64,000 nucleotides of DNA from Sweltsa coloradensis. Lineage: Eukaryota; Arthropoda; Insecta; Plecoptera; Chloroperlidae. Below the pieces are notes generated by a model. The model was not told where the DNA came from and did not search any database. It worked only from the letters and a program-made list of their open reading frames with translations. Below are positions 19,613 through 30,672 of this stretch, piece after piece (the first letter of the stretch is position 1; each line of letters starts with the position of its first letter). The translations under genes and the position numbers were made by a program. The DNA lies in NCBI GenBank assembly GCA_024449915.1, contig JAMZAV010005023.1, positions 36,191 through 100,190 on the forward strand, in the 5' to 3' direction.

Positions 19613-20884
19613 TTTAGGCCACACACGTCCAATCTATCTCTTAACCAGAGAAAAGGTTATTCCCATATTAGTAGGGGCTGAGATGTACATTGGCTCGATT
19701 TGCGTGCCGAAATTGATTTTTTGGTTTTAAATGATAGAAACCATTCACCCAAACATGATCTAGGTGTTCTTCAATTTTTTACGCCGCCATCTTGGAAAAA
19801 ATGGCCGCCATAGTACATTTCAGAAAAACGATTAAAACTCATGCAATTATTATGTTTAAATTACGAAAAAAAATTGGTGTACTAATTGATCGATAAGAAA
19901 TAATAAAAAAATACAATAACCCGAAAAAAATATTTTAAAATACAATTTTTTTTAATTTAGTTGATTTTGTACTTTTGTGGTCTATTTAGACGAATAAAGG
20001 CGCTTTACATTTTTTAGAGTGCATGATGGATAAAAATATGATCGATAGATAATAATACTTAAAAAATATTAACCGGCTTAATTAATTTTGGTAGCCATCT
20101 TGAAAAATATGACCGCTAATAAAAGTTTTTAATTAGTTTTCAGCTAAATTTAAAATATTACGAAATAATAAATGTATATGATGTACACGATTTGAATAAA
20201 GTTTGTATTACACTTAAGAATAGACCTTTATAGGCCTATATTAATGTGTAAATATATATTATTTATTTGTCGAGTTTTTAGTTTGTAATTTGCTTGACAA
20301 CAATTTCTTTTCATTTATCTTAAAAATGCGAAATGGGCGTGTTCTATACTATACATTATACATATGTGAGAGCTAATATACTTTTTATGTTTACATGGAA
20401 ATACAATTTTTTAAATGTCTGAGTGCACATTGCTGTGCACAAGTGATTTGGAATAGCACCTATCTTTATGAACGCGATATGCGAGGTGACCTCCTGTAAT
20501 ATTTAAAATCAACACGTTAGGGTAGTACCACAAGACCTTTTTTACATTCATGGGAAATATTTAAATGTAGTCCCACAAAAAGGTATTTGATAGCCTACAT
20601 ATGCAGTTTGACTTACCAATTTCTACATCATTGGTCCTCATCACACTAACGGGACTTTGACATCGTCTTCGTCATCATCTACTACTCGTCTACTTGAATG
20701 CAATAATCCCTGACGTTTTGACAATCGTGGCATTTGCATAAAGAAGTACAAGTTAGATAATTTTCATGCAAAAACAGCTTTTCCCCGTAATCTGGCCTTT
20801 GCATCCACACCTTACTTTTTCCAATATTGCCTTAGTAGCCGGCAGAGTAGGCATTTCACAGAAACTGTAGATTCTTTGGGCCCA

Positions 20885-22331
20885 ATTTACACACCATTGA
20901 TCTCAGTAAGTGGTAGAAAGTAAGGGTGAGAAGAACGATAACCCTTGCTTATCCTTGCCATGGCATTAGCTCTTCTGATATGTGGTGCATGGTTATGCTC
21001 TTAAAGTTGGCGGCAATTTCTCTCCTTCAATTTTCTTGGTCCTAAACAATTCCCGGAGCAGGTATTTGACTTTGGTGATTTTAAAGTGTTTGGGACATAC
21101 ATTTGGCATGTAAAGCTTTCAAGATCGTACAATACCTGGTCGAAATCGAAATCGTCTTCTCCCAACTCATCAAAAGCTTGTACTACTCGTTTAAATTCAG
21201 TAGACAAGTATAGATACAAGGTACAATTTTCTTTTTTGAAAGCCTAACTAATTTTCCACCCCAATCTGCACCAGGGAAACAGTGAAGTCCGACCAATCAC
21301 TTACATTTTTCACTGTCTAATTCATTGCACTCATCATTCAAATTGATACTTCTTTTGTGTTTGCCATGGCCAGTAATAAAAGATAAAGTTTTCAGCAGAT
21401 CATACCTTGAACAAAGGTATATTAAGAGTAAGAATACGTCTGTGTCCGGCGACATGACGTCAATGTTACAATTTATGCACATCACCATTGCACCTAGAAC
21501 GTGAAGGGGAATTAAGTTGTCGGCTTCCTCGTGTGTATGGCGTTCAATATTCGGTTCAAACAAGTCGGGATGGTTACTGAAGGTACAATCTACTGAAACA
21601 ACATTGATTCGTTTTTATCAAAAGTGTTTTACGTAAGTTTACAGTATATGGCTAAGTTGTGATTTACTCTCAATGTGAGATAGTATAATGTCGTCTGAGA
21701 AATGAGTTTAATATTTGTTGCGTTATTAACAATGAATTTCATTAGGTACAATCATCACTACGTTTTTATAGAATATTATCCTTTAGTGAGTTATGGCGTT
21801 ATGTAATACAATATTATTCTTCCCTCGACGTAAAAAGAAAGAATTCTCCTAATACGAAGAACAAACTCATTGGCAAAGTCCTTGCAAGTATTCATTCCTG
21901 GACCTTTCGTGATACATTGCACTAAGGTTATAGCATCTACAATGCATATCTTACTGTCTGACACTGCGGGAACAGACACCTGTTCAAGTCGTACATAACG
22001 TTGTTCTAACACTGACATGAAAGAACTTGTATCATTTGGAATTAGCAAGAAATCACGTACGACCAACTTAAAAGTTAATCTTTTTGTTACATATTGTTCT
22101 TTAGGTGAGTAACTTTAGGCTACTCTTTTTGACAGTGTCCAAACATACATTTGGAATAAATCAATAATAAGTCGCTTGGCAACAAAATCATCGTACAATA
22201 GCTTGCCATCTCTATTATATCTAAAATATTATTTAACGAATTATGTTGATAAGTTGCTTCTCAACTAAAAATGGATTGTCTTCCAGGTGATCTAAGATGC
22301 CTGCCTTAACTTTTTCTACATGGTTGAACAT
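20885..22331 (-). pseudogene. Uncharacterised HEEAD/SPDTDVF (PIN/XPG-like) protein, broken
   Basis: Pieces in order on the minus strand: 22331-22233 (MFNHVEKVKAGILDHLEDN), 22226-22115 (DGKLLYDDFVAKRLIIDLF), 22105-21791 (ICIVDAITLVQCITK, FANEFVLRIRRIL), 21563-21297 (HTHEEADNLIPLHVLGAM, IDVMSPDTDVFLLLIYLC, FITGHGKHKR), 21219-21001 (VVQAFDELGEDDF, YDLESFTCQMY) and 20970-20885 (HHIRRANAMARI). This order (D-A/G-MAxVQ, HEEAD, SPDTDVF, LExFxCxMY, HxxRAN) is one I recall from a large set of uncharacterised animal proteins. The acidic EEAD plus DTD spacing resembles XPG/FEN and PIN nucleases. Gaps could be introns; the LPPTLRA to HHIRRAN junction needs a frameshift, so I call it a pseudogene. Role in transposition is inferred from its position between TIRs. 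Confidence 0.6.
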
Positions 22332-22427
22332 ACGAACTGATATCTTCCCAGAGAGCTGATATGTTCTTGCAAAGTTTATGCTTTATCACACCCGTTCTTG
22401 GAATCAAACTCGTCTACTAAGGGTCTT

Positions 22428-22690
22428 AATTCTCACATCGTGGTCGTCCTCATCTTTGTCATCGTACGTGGTCATTATCGTCGTTGTTGGGGAGGTCGTC
22501 AATAGAATGAAGAGAAGAGAGGTCCCCGACGACGACTTTTAGAGCGATAGAGCATATAGTTACAGGGAGTGATACTCCCCTACCTACCAGCTGATGTTTG
22601 CGATATGGAACTTTAATCTTTTCTCGCCCTTTACGAAACAGAGCCATGCTCTGTGCAAACTCTAACCCAGGCTTAGATGAGGGACGTCAA
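22428..22690 (-). mobile_element. Family A, reverse orientation, truncated
   Basis: Complement of the 5' two thirds: GTCCCCGACGACGA, GTGATACTCCCC, CAGCTGATGTTTGCG, CAGAGCCATGCTCTG. One of very few minus-strand copies. It sits inside the DNA transposon and so arrived after the transposon formed. Confidence 0.8.
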
Positions 22691-23830
22691 ATTGGATACG
22701 CCATGTTATGTTTATATAATATCCCAGAAAACTCAACCGGCTTCCACCGTTCAAGAGCTTACAAAAATCGCGGTCTACAAACTGTTCCTGTAGGAACTGT
22801 TTTTTTGTATATCACGGGTGTAATACATCTTGGTTTTTGTTACCCAAAAATTACTTTGCCTATAAATAAAATTAGAAAATATATATAGGGAAAATAGAGG
22901 GAAAGGACCAAATTGACTACATCTGAGCTCGCTGGTATTTTGGAGAGGCGCGCGTATGCAGTTGGAAAGCAATTTTCTTACGCTTTGCTACATACAAATA
23001 GCTCTAAATCCTAAACTATTTACGCTACCGTTAAGACATTTATGTTCTTGTACGTAGAAAAAAATACATTGTCATAAGCTATTAATTATATGGTCCATTA
23101 CAAGTTTTTAATTCAAATTATTAACAATACTAAAAACACGTGGTCTCTGACAGTAAAATCCTACTTTTTACCCCCCAAAAAAATATTTTTCACCCCTTAT
23201 GTTTTTTGTATGCTTTTAAATAAATTTTTCTTCAAGTCAAAACTTATTTCATTATTTTCCCTTTGTTCGTTCGTGCGCTACAACGTTTTATCTAAAAAGC
23301 ATATTGGCGGCCATTTTATCCAAGATGGCGACGGAAATATTTGACGAACACCTAGATTAATTTAAGTAAGGTGATACCAACCATTTAAAACCAAAAAATC
23401 AATTTCGGCACGCAAATCGAGCCAAGGCCCTTTTTTGAACATCTGAGCCCCTACTATATGTGACACATGTGATGTTAGCAGAATGTATCAAATATGATGC
23501 CTTGCGCACGCAATTTGATCTCTCCCATTCATATGAAGAACTTCTATCACATGATAACGGTGGCAAACTTTCTAAATTTCTCATCCATAGTAATCTATTT
23601 AACAAAATTTATTTTACATCATACGCATTTCTTTGATTTATTTATTTTCTTTCACATACATAACTTTTATTTTGCTATTTCTTTTATTATCATCATTTTT
23701 TTTTTATTTATACACTTAGAAAACAATCTTATCATCAAACACACCATTAACTCATCTCATGAACTTTCATTATCACAGGCGGCGCAAAATGACCTAACAG
23801 GTTGAAGCGCCCTTATTTCTCTCGTCGTTT

Positions 23831-23974
23831 ATTTCCGAACTCACTTAGTGACTGCCGACGTTAAAACAATAAATATAATACAGCCCTCCCCTCCCCTATA
23901 TCTTGACCTTGTGTCGTACATTTAATTGATTTAGGGGTAGAACACTTCTCCGTTTATTGTGCTGACATCGGAGT
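23831..23974. other. Unassigned spacer
   Basis: Nothing recognised. Confidence 0.4.
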
Positions 23975-24665
23975 TAACATCAAGTCATATGATAACGCCG
24001 ACAAAATTTCACAATTTTTCATACAAATTTATTAATTTTTCAAAATTTAATTCACACCTCACAAATCATCTTTTTTTATACATTTCCTTTAAAAAAAACT
24101 TTTGCTATTTCTATCATTACCATAATATTTATTATTTCCTTCTTTTTTTCGATGGTCATGTGGTTAGAGTCTCTGCTTCCAATGCAGAAGGTGTTGGGTT
24201 CGATTTCCCGCTATATAGGCAGAATTTTTTTAACTTCTGACTTAAACTTTAATCCAACAGAACTTGTCTTAAGAGTTTGTATAGAGTGACTTGGAACCGT
24301 CCTAAAAACGAGGTACCTACTAAATTAAAAGTTGATCTGAATCTGCCTTATTAATTGTGGCGTTGATCCGCGGGTGATCGCACTGTCCATACTACTGATC
24401 GATATTTTATTTCTTGTCCAAAATATCTTTGGTTGGTCATCGCTCAAACGTTGATTGCGTCAAGGCCTACATTGTCTCTTTGGTTTAATGTCATTCACAA
24501 AAATAAGTTATACGACTGAGTGGTTAGACTCTCAATGTGAATTTTTTTGTTATATGTAATCTTAGAAACACACCATAAACTAATCTCACATACTTTCAAT
24601 GTCACATAGCGTCGTAATATGACCTAACCGGTTGAAGCGCCCTAGTTTCTCACGTCACCATCGGG
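23975..24665 (+). mobile_element. LINE-B 3' end split by a tRNA-headed element
   Basis: Left part 23975-24145 (CATATGATAACGCCGACAAA and 3'UTR); right part 24550-24665 (ATCTTAGAAACACACCATAA to CTCACGTCACC). Confidence 0.7.
24146..24548 (+). mobile_element. tRNA-derived SINE-like insertion
   Basis: 24152-24221 resembles a tRNA: D-arm GGTCATGTGGTTAGAGTC, anticodon arm TCTGC-TTCCAAT-GCAGA (CCA anticodon in this register) and GGGTTCGATTTCCC. The acceptor stem does not pair and the T-loop has one extra T, so it is not a functional tRNA. The ~330-bp body ends at TGAGTGGTTAGACTC, a block also found near 53185 and 59850. Confidence 0.55.
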
Positions 24666-24848
24666 TCCTCAGCTGCTTGGAGGCCCTTCCCTTGCGGACG
24701 ACAACGACCAATTGACAACACGAACGATGACAAAGACAATAACGACCACGACGTGAGACCCCCATTCCTCCTCATCCCTTAGGCTAGGTTGGTGCATTAT
24801 GACCTAACGGTTGACGCGTCCTTAATCCAAATAAACCAAAAAAACTCA
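24666..24848 (+). mobile_element. Family A 3' half
   Basis: CTTCCCTTGCGGACGACAAC through GACCACGACGTGAGACC to AATCCAAATAAACCAAAA; the GGCTGGTTCTGACC hairpin has been deleted. Confidence 0.8.
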
Positions 24849-24849
24849 C

Positions 24850-25205
24850 CGAATCAATAGGCGAGCTCATGCAGTCGTCGTCGGGGACCTATAGTACCAT
24901 TCCCAAGATAATTCCTTCCCGACGACGACTTCGACCATGACAACACGAACGATGACAAAGAAGATGACGACCACAATGTGAGAACCCCTTCCCTTGACGA
25001 CCCCTCGAAGAGGATGACGACAATGACACCACGAACGATGACGAAGACAATGACGACCACGACGTGATAACCCCCTTTCCTTCCCATACCCGTGGCTGGT
25101 TCGACCAGCATGGGCCCCTTCTCTCCCCCCCCGCCCCTAGGTTAGAGTGGTGCATTATGACCTAACGGTTGACGCGTCCTTAATCCAAATAAACCAAATA
25201 AACCA
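24850..25205 (+). mobile_element. Family A, 5'-truncated, with duplicated GAC tract
   Basis: Starts at AGGCGAGCTCATGCAGTCG; the GACGATGACAA...GACCACAATGTGAGAA region occurs twice in tandem (24915-24985 and 25005-25070). Confidence 0.8.
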
Positions 25206-25206
25206 A

Positions 25207-26936
25207 AAAGAGGTGAGCTCTGGCAATCGTCGTCGGGGACCTTGCCCCTTGACCTTGACGACCCCACGACGACGATGACCAGTGTTGGGTCAGTTCTTTT
25301 TTTAAATGAACTTTTTAAAAGTTCAGTTCACAGCTCAAATAATGAACTTTTAAAAAGTTCAAGTTCTTTTAAAACCTAAAATTTTGAAAAGTTCAAGTTC
25401 GTCTAAAATATGAACTAAGTTCTTTTAAAAGTTCTTTTGTAAAAAAATCACTATTTTATTATAGGTTGGCGAGAAATGAAGAAAAACATTAAGGTCGTGC
25501 GAGTATCACTTTTTCAAGTCGAGTTCGAGTAGTTAACAAATCAAATCTATAGGCCTAAGTTGTTTTTGTATTTATGTAGGCCTATCTAGGCAATCTATAG
25601 GCAATCTAATTACCAAAATAATTGTTTGCTTCAATGCATTAGCATAGCCTTTGCAAGTGGCTACAATAACTCATTATTACTACCCAGTTTACTATAGGTA
25701 CAAGCTAGTTAAATTCAAATCTGTCTTCACCTACACAAGTGCAATCCCCCCCCCCCCCCCCAAACAAAGTAAGGAGCGAGCTACACAACTATTATTTATG
25801 ATGTTAATAGTTCCATCGAAAATATATTCTTGCATATGCCACTGCAGTCTAACGCGTAATCTACTGTTAAGTGTCAACATAAACATTGGAAGCTTCGAGC
25901 TGAGACCTTGCTTGATAGCCTACCAGTGCTAAACTTTATTTCTCAATGGCTAAACTGATAAGCTGACATGAAAGCGCTTGACCAACCAACCAGCTGCTGT
26001 GACAGTCGCAAGATAAAAAAAAAACTGCTAGCCACCCGGGAAAACTATTCACAGATGTTTTTTCGGTAACAAAATGATTGTAATTGACTTATGATAATAA
26101 TAATAAGAACAATACGACTTTCAGATTAAATTTCGAAACTATATTATTACGCACACGAAGCACGGAGATGGGCTTCATATTTGTCAAAGAAGTTGCATTA
26201 ATTATAAAATTCGAGCTCTGCTGATGGTCTAGTAGCAGGGTTTGACCGGGGGGGGGGGGCGTGTCATAGATCGCGATCTTCCCACGGCTGACGGCGGTCG
26301 GACGATAGTTGACCTGTCTTTGATCGTGTTGATGATTTGTATTACATTCTCGTCGACCAGCTTATAAAATTACAGCAGATACTTCGCGTTTAAGGCTTCT
26401 AAAATTTATTTGTTTCCGAATTAGTTGGCGTGCATCTTTTTAACAAAAGTTAGACTACGTGAATTGTGCGTGACCTTGTCAAAATCAGCTGAACTTACGT
26501 CAACGTAGGCCAACGATGGAACAACGATTTGTTATTGTTTTTAGCGTCGACGGCGGCGAGTCGACGGCTGCTCGACGCACGAAAAGAACTTTCAAATGAA
26601 CTTTCTAAAACTGAAAAGTTCCTTCTCGAAAAGAACTTTTAAAAGTTCAAGTTCATTCATTTAAAAAAGAGTAAGTTCACTGAAAAGTTCTCAAAAAAAG
26701 AACGCGTTCGCGAGAACGCGTTCTTTTTAAAAGTACCTCCCCAACACTGACGATGACGACAATGACACCACGAACGATGACGAAGACAATGACGACCACG
26801 ACGTGAGACCCCTCTTTCGTCCCCTTACCCGTGGCTGGTTCTGACCAGCATGGGCCCCTCCCCCCCCCCCCTAGGTTAGAGTGGTGCATTATGGCCTAAC
26901 GGTTGACGCGTCCTTAATCCAAATAAACAAACAAAA
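25207..26936 (+). mobile_element. Family A, 5'-truncated, split by hAT
   Basis: GGTGAGCTCTGGCAATCGTC to CGACGACGATGAC, the hAT element, then ACGATGACGACAATGACACC to TTAATCCAAATAAACAAA. Confidence 0.85.
25280..26749. mobile_element. Non-autonomous hAT-like DNA transposon, 1470 bp
   Basis: Termini CAGTGTTGGG and CCCAACACTG are inverted. ACGATGAC at 25272-25279 and 26750-26757 is a perfect 8-bp target duplication, the hAT hallmark. Both subterminal regions are packed with AAGAACTTTTAAAAGTTC-type palindromes and half-sites; the right one also holds a near-perfect palindrome centred on GAACGCGTTCGCGAGAACGC (26700-26722). Longest ORF is 93 codons with no transposase motif. A C14 run (25747) and G10 run (26250) lie inside. 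Confidence 0.88.
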
Positions 26937-27484
26937 AAAGCTACATTCTTTTCACTCTAGATGGTTTAGTTTATATGTTTCAAACATCTAAAATATGCAA
27001 TATTTTAAGTGTTAAATAATCTACATTTTATATTTGAAAATAATTGTACACACTTACAAAAACTTGTAAAAAGCCTGCCAAGCCTTTCACACCTAAAAGG
27101 TTTGAGATATACTTGAAGAGCCAAGCGACGTTTCATTCAGCAGTTATGCCCTACAAAGTATTGATATCATTTCGCCCCGTGACTAACGCCAAGCAATGGA
27201 TTTCAACGTAGTGTTCCTGTACAAAACATAATGGATGGAACATAAATTACAGTCAATTCATAAATCAAAGTATTCAAATATATATTAAATAACACTAATA
27301 AAGCTAAATAAAGAAAATCGATGGAGGACTATTTTAGCAATTGAATTATTTGCAAAAATGACGTTAAGTGCCTAATTTCCCAAGATGGCGGCGTGAAAAT
27401 TGGGCTCCGGGCATTTTCACAAATGATTGATAATGACACAGTATAAAACCAAAAAAAAACAATTTCGGCGCGAAAATACTAAGT
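26937..27484. mobile_element. Partial end of a transposon related to 19669-23456
   Basis: 27380-27478 has CCAAGATGGCGGCGTGAAAA, TAAAACCAAAAAAAAACAAT and TTTCGGCGCGAAAA, the order of the right TIR at 23320-23425. The matching left end is not found; sequence before 27350 is unassigned AT-rich DNA. Confidence 0.45.
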
Positions 27485-27960
27485 TTCCCATCCAAAGTAA
27501 ACTATTTATCAAAATTTAACTAACATCATACACATTTCTTTATATTATTTATTTCCATTCATATTTATAACAATTGTTTTGGTATAACTATCATCATCAT
27601 TTTATTTCCTTAAATATACACTTAGAAAACAATCTTATCATCAAACACACCATTAACTCATCTCATCAACTCTCAATATCACAGGCTGCGCAATATGACC
27701 TAACCGGTTAAAAGCGCCCTAGTTTCTCACGTCGTTTGTTTCCTATGTTGAGGAGACCCCTTAACCAGAGGAAAGGTTGGTCCCCGAAGAGACACATGTG
27801 ATGAACCTTTAACCGTTCATCATATGCTAGCAGAATGTACCAAATATAATTCCTTGCGTACGCAATTTTATCGCTCCCAAACATATGAAAAACTTCTATC
27901 ATGATAAAGGCGACAAACTGACAAAGTTTCTCAGCCCAAGTAGTTTATTGAACCACATTT
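27485..27960 (+). pseudogene. Two LINE-B fragments in tandem
   Basis: 27485-27740 is a 3'UTR plus hairpin (GGCTGCGCAATATGACCTAA) and tail. 27745-27960 restarts at CCTTAACCAGAGGAAAGGTT, with CDTCDEPLTVHHMLAEC-like coding sequence containing stops. Confidence 0.7.
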
Positions 27961-28425
27961 ATTTCGCGTAAACACAGTTTAATTTAATTTAGTGAAATTT
28001 AAAAAATATAATTTATTTTGGTAACCTTTATCTTGACCCGGCGCCTCCACCAAAAATATCTTCGAATAATTTCTTCCTTCTCTCTGGTCCAGACTTTAGA
28101 TGTCGTACTTTCTCAGTTTGCATTAAAGATGTTTATTGCTGTTATATTTTCTATCACTTTCATCTATATTATTTTATTTTATTAACACAAACTGCCCGGG
28201 CCTCCCTGCAAGAATCGTTCACGGGCCCCCTAGGTAACGAGCCAGATCGGTTAGGGAATAGGACACAATTCGAACTTGGCACATAGCTATTAAGGCCGGG
28301 GTTAAGATGTGAACCTTTGTTTAATCTTAAAGATTTTAATCTGCCAACAGTTTTTAATTTTGTTTTCAGCAGGCTTACACCAGAGCCGATTATTATATTC
28401 GACCTTTGTCGTTTCTACTTGCTAT
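27961..28425. other. Unassigned, with one repeat F block
   Basis: 28033-28090 shares GACCCGGCGCCTCCACCAAA with 3258-3280. The rest is AT-rich without a coding signal. Confidence 0.4.
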
Positions 28426-29445
28426 AGTGTATTCAAAATTAACTTTAGAAATATTTGCCATGAACATCAACGTTTTAATTTGGTATTCACAGATGGATAA
28501 AAAATTGACAACATGGTGGAAGTACCTTTTATTGCTCCACCTTAACTGAACAATTCAGACGAAGCGACGTGGGTTCAGTTTTCAATGCGGAGTTATTCGC
28601 CATTTGCGAAGCTCTTAAATAAATTAAACAGTGAAGTTGTGGAGAATACCTTTTGTGTTCAGATAGCTTAAGTTCACTTCAAGCTATAAAAATCAGGATT
28701 TTAGTCATCATTTAATAAAAGACATCCAATTCTATATAGAAAAAAACTAAACTTTAAAGGTTATATAATAGAGTTTTGCTGGATACCTGCATGACACGTA
28801 GGCATAGAGGGAAATGTACACGCTGATCGGGCTGCTAAGGAAGCTTCCCAGCGTCGCGACGTTGATTTCAATCTAGTTCCCGTTCCAGATGTCAAGAGTG
28901 GATTTAAGCAACGATTGTTCGATTAACGACAAGCATCTTGCGATGTGTTGCAAAATAACAAATTGCGTAGTGTGATGCCCACACTTACGAACAAAATTCG
29001 TCCACCTACGTCGAATAGGCCACACACGTATAACTCACGGATATCTCTTAACCAGAGAAAAGGTTTTACCCAGATGTGACACATGTGATGTACCTTTCAC
29101 CGTACATCATATGCTAGCAGAATCTACCAAATATGATACCTTGCGCACGCAATTTGATTTCTCCCAATCGTATGAAGAACTTCTATCAAATAACGGCGAC
29201 AAACTTTCTAAATTTCTCATCAAAAGTAATCTATTTAACAAATTTTAATTCACATACACGTTTCTTTAATTAATTTATTTTCATTTAGATAAATATTTTT
29301 TTGTTTTGCTTGTTATATATTCACTTAGAAAACAATCTTATCATCAAACACACTATTAATTCATCCCATCAACGTTCATTATCACAGGCGGCGAAATATG
29401 ACCTAACCAGTTGAAGCGCCCTTGTTTCTCAGGTCGTCGTCAATT
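28426..29445 (+). pseudogene. LINE-B copy from RNase H start to tail, broken
   Basis: RNase H begins at NLVFTDG (28476-28496), where the serine codon of TDGS is now a stop. The AICEALK-like and SDSLSSLQAI-like blocks are frameshifted. FCWIP and GIEGNVHADRAAKEA follow, with a 2-bp insertion in GHVG. A ~35-bp deletion removes the SRREEVV segment. Knuckle, C-terminal tail, 3'UTR and hairpin close the copy. Confidence 0.8.
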
Positions 29446-29449
29446 TTCT

Positions 29450-29575
29450 ACTTCCTACCAGTGGTTGGTTCTGACAAGCATGGGACCTTCTTACTGACAT
29501 CCTCAATAGGCTAGAGTGACGCATTATAAAATAATGTTCGACGTGCCTTTAACTAAATAAAATTACAAAATAGAA
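29450..29575 (+). mobile_element. Family A 3' quarter
   Basis: AGTGGTTGGTTCTGACAAGC to TTCGACGTGCCTTTAAC. Confidence 0.65.
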
Positions 29576-29587
29576 ATTCAGCGAATA

Positions 29588-29645
29588 ACTATATCACAGG
29601 CGGCGCAATAATCGTAAGCGTCCTAGTTTCTTCGTTGTTTATTTG
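29588..29645 (+). mobile_element. LINE-B terminal hairpin with shortened loop
   Basis: TCACAGGCGGCGCAATAATC then GTAAGCGTCC; about 12 bp of the loop deleted, stem retained. Confidence 0.55.
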
Positions 29646-29714
29646 TGTTTTAAATCACTGTCTCCCAGCTGTTTCAAACTTTCCTGCGCAATTACCCCGC
29701 TCCGCGCCCCCCCC

Positions 29715-30290
29715 CCCCCTACTCGTGACTGGTTCTGACCAGCATGGGACCCCCCTGCCTATATCCCCTAGACTAGAGTGGTGTTTTATGTACTTACGGT
29801 TGTCGCGCCAATAAAACTAAATGAATCGATCTGGCAAACATCAGCATGTGTGAAGGTACGTACTCCCTGAAACTAGAGACGAGTTCAAGCGGTCTTCATC
29901 GGGGACCTCTTCCCATCCCCTTGACGACTACCCCGATGTCGACGACAACGTCAATGACAACACGAACGGTGACTTATGCGATGACGATCGCGACGTGAAA
30001 ACCCACACCCTCTTTTCTCCCCCTAACCGAGGCTGGAATAACCAATTGCACAGTGTGATTCCCACTCTGAGTTATTAAACTCGTTCTCCTGCCTCTCGAC
30101 TCTCACGTAGAGAAGGGGAGGTATGGGATTGTCCTTCCCATATACCCTAGGCAAGAGTGGCGCATTAGGCATAATGCACTAACGCCATGTCTTAGCCGGG
30201 GATAGAATAATTAGCCCAAAGCATGGCACTGCTAATCGTTTAAGGCGATTCAAGGATATAAATCCACCTCGCAAACATTAGCTATAGAGG
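29715..30290 (+). mobile_element. Mosaic of Family A and LINE-B pieces
   Basis: 29715-29825 Family A 3' quarter; 29830-30020 middle (AACATCAGCATGTGTGAAGG to GATCGCGACGTGAAAAC); 30035-30122 LINE-B coding (GTGTGATTCCCACTCTGA, TCGACTCTCACGTAGAGAAG) embedded within A; 30123-30180 A spacer and loop; 30190-30286 a new A head. Looks like template switching or gene conversion. Confidence 0.7.
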
Positions 30291-30672
30291 ATTCATTCAA
30301 AATCGTGCAACTAAATTTATTACCGGGAGAAAAGATTGTGACAGTAAGAAAAGGCTAGACTTGAGTAATTTACTATCATTTGAAAATCATGTTAAGGAAA
30401 TTGATATTGTGTTCTTAAGAAAAATGTTCTGTAACGAAGTTGACCTAGACCCTCTAACCCGAGTCAAATTAAGCTACCGTTCAGTACGATATGGCAGAGG
30501 GGTGACACTTTGTCCTCCTTTCGCAAGAACATCACAATACCAAAATGGATTTTACTACAGGTCAGTTACATTATTTAATGGTCTTGATAATGATGTAAAA
30601 AGATCCGATCTACATACCAATTTCAAAAAACAGCTGACGCAATCATTACTGGACAGTCAGACCACTCAATAA
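30287..30672 (+). CDS. LINE Pol C-terminus (partial)
   Basis: Open frame joined in-frame to Family A upstream: IQNRATKFITGREKDC, LLSFENHVKEIDIVFLRK, LSYRSVRYGRGVTL, FYYRSVTLFNGLDNDVK. The pattern IQNRAxKFI...LxxLxFxxHxxEIDIxFLxK then a W/F-N-x-L block matches the region after the RT thumb in Jockey/CR1-type LINEs. No start of its own. Confidence 0.6.

Larger units (their letters stand above)
19669..23456 (-). mobile_element. 3.8-kb DNA transposon with TIRs, carrying a PIN/XPG-like gene
   Basis: Ends TAGTAGGGGCT on the left and AGCCCCTACTA on the right form perfect 11-bp termini. They extend into long imperfect TIRs sharing CTCGATTTGCGTGCCGAAAT, TGATTTTTTGGTTTTAAATG, CTAGGTGTTC and a GCCATCTTGGA/ATGGCCGCCA block. 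TAT at 19666-19668 and 23457-23459 flanks it (ATAT is also possible). Inside, on the minus strand, is a decayed multi-exon gene (20885-22331) and a reverse Family A insertion (22428-22690). Academ elements are known to combine short target duplications with an XPG-like nuclease; this could be a relative, but no DDE transposase is visible. Confidence 0.75.
19606..23830 (+). mobile_element. LINE-B copy split by a DNA transposon
   Basis: Left part 19606-19668 (CTAGTATTCG...AGGTTATTCCCATAT); right part 23457-23830 (TATGTGACACATGTGATG, C-terminal tail, 3'UTR, hairpin GGCGGCGCAAAATGACCTAA). Joining the halves restores the sequence seen intact at 19184-19210. Confidence 0.85.

Noticed and set aside
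24149..24221. tRNA-Trp(CCA) or tRNA-Gly gene
   Set aside because: Acceptor stem unpaired and T-loop one base too long; it heads a longer repeat inserted in LINE-B.
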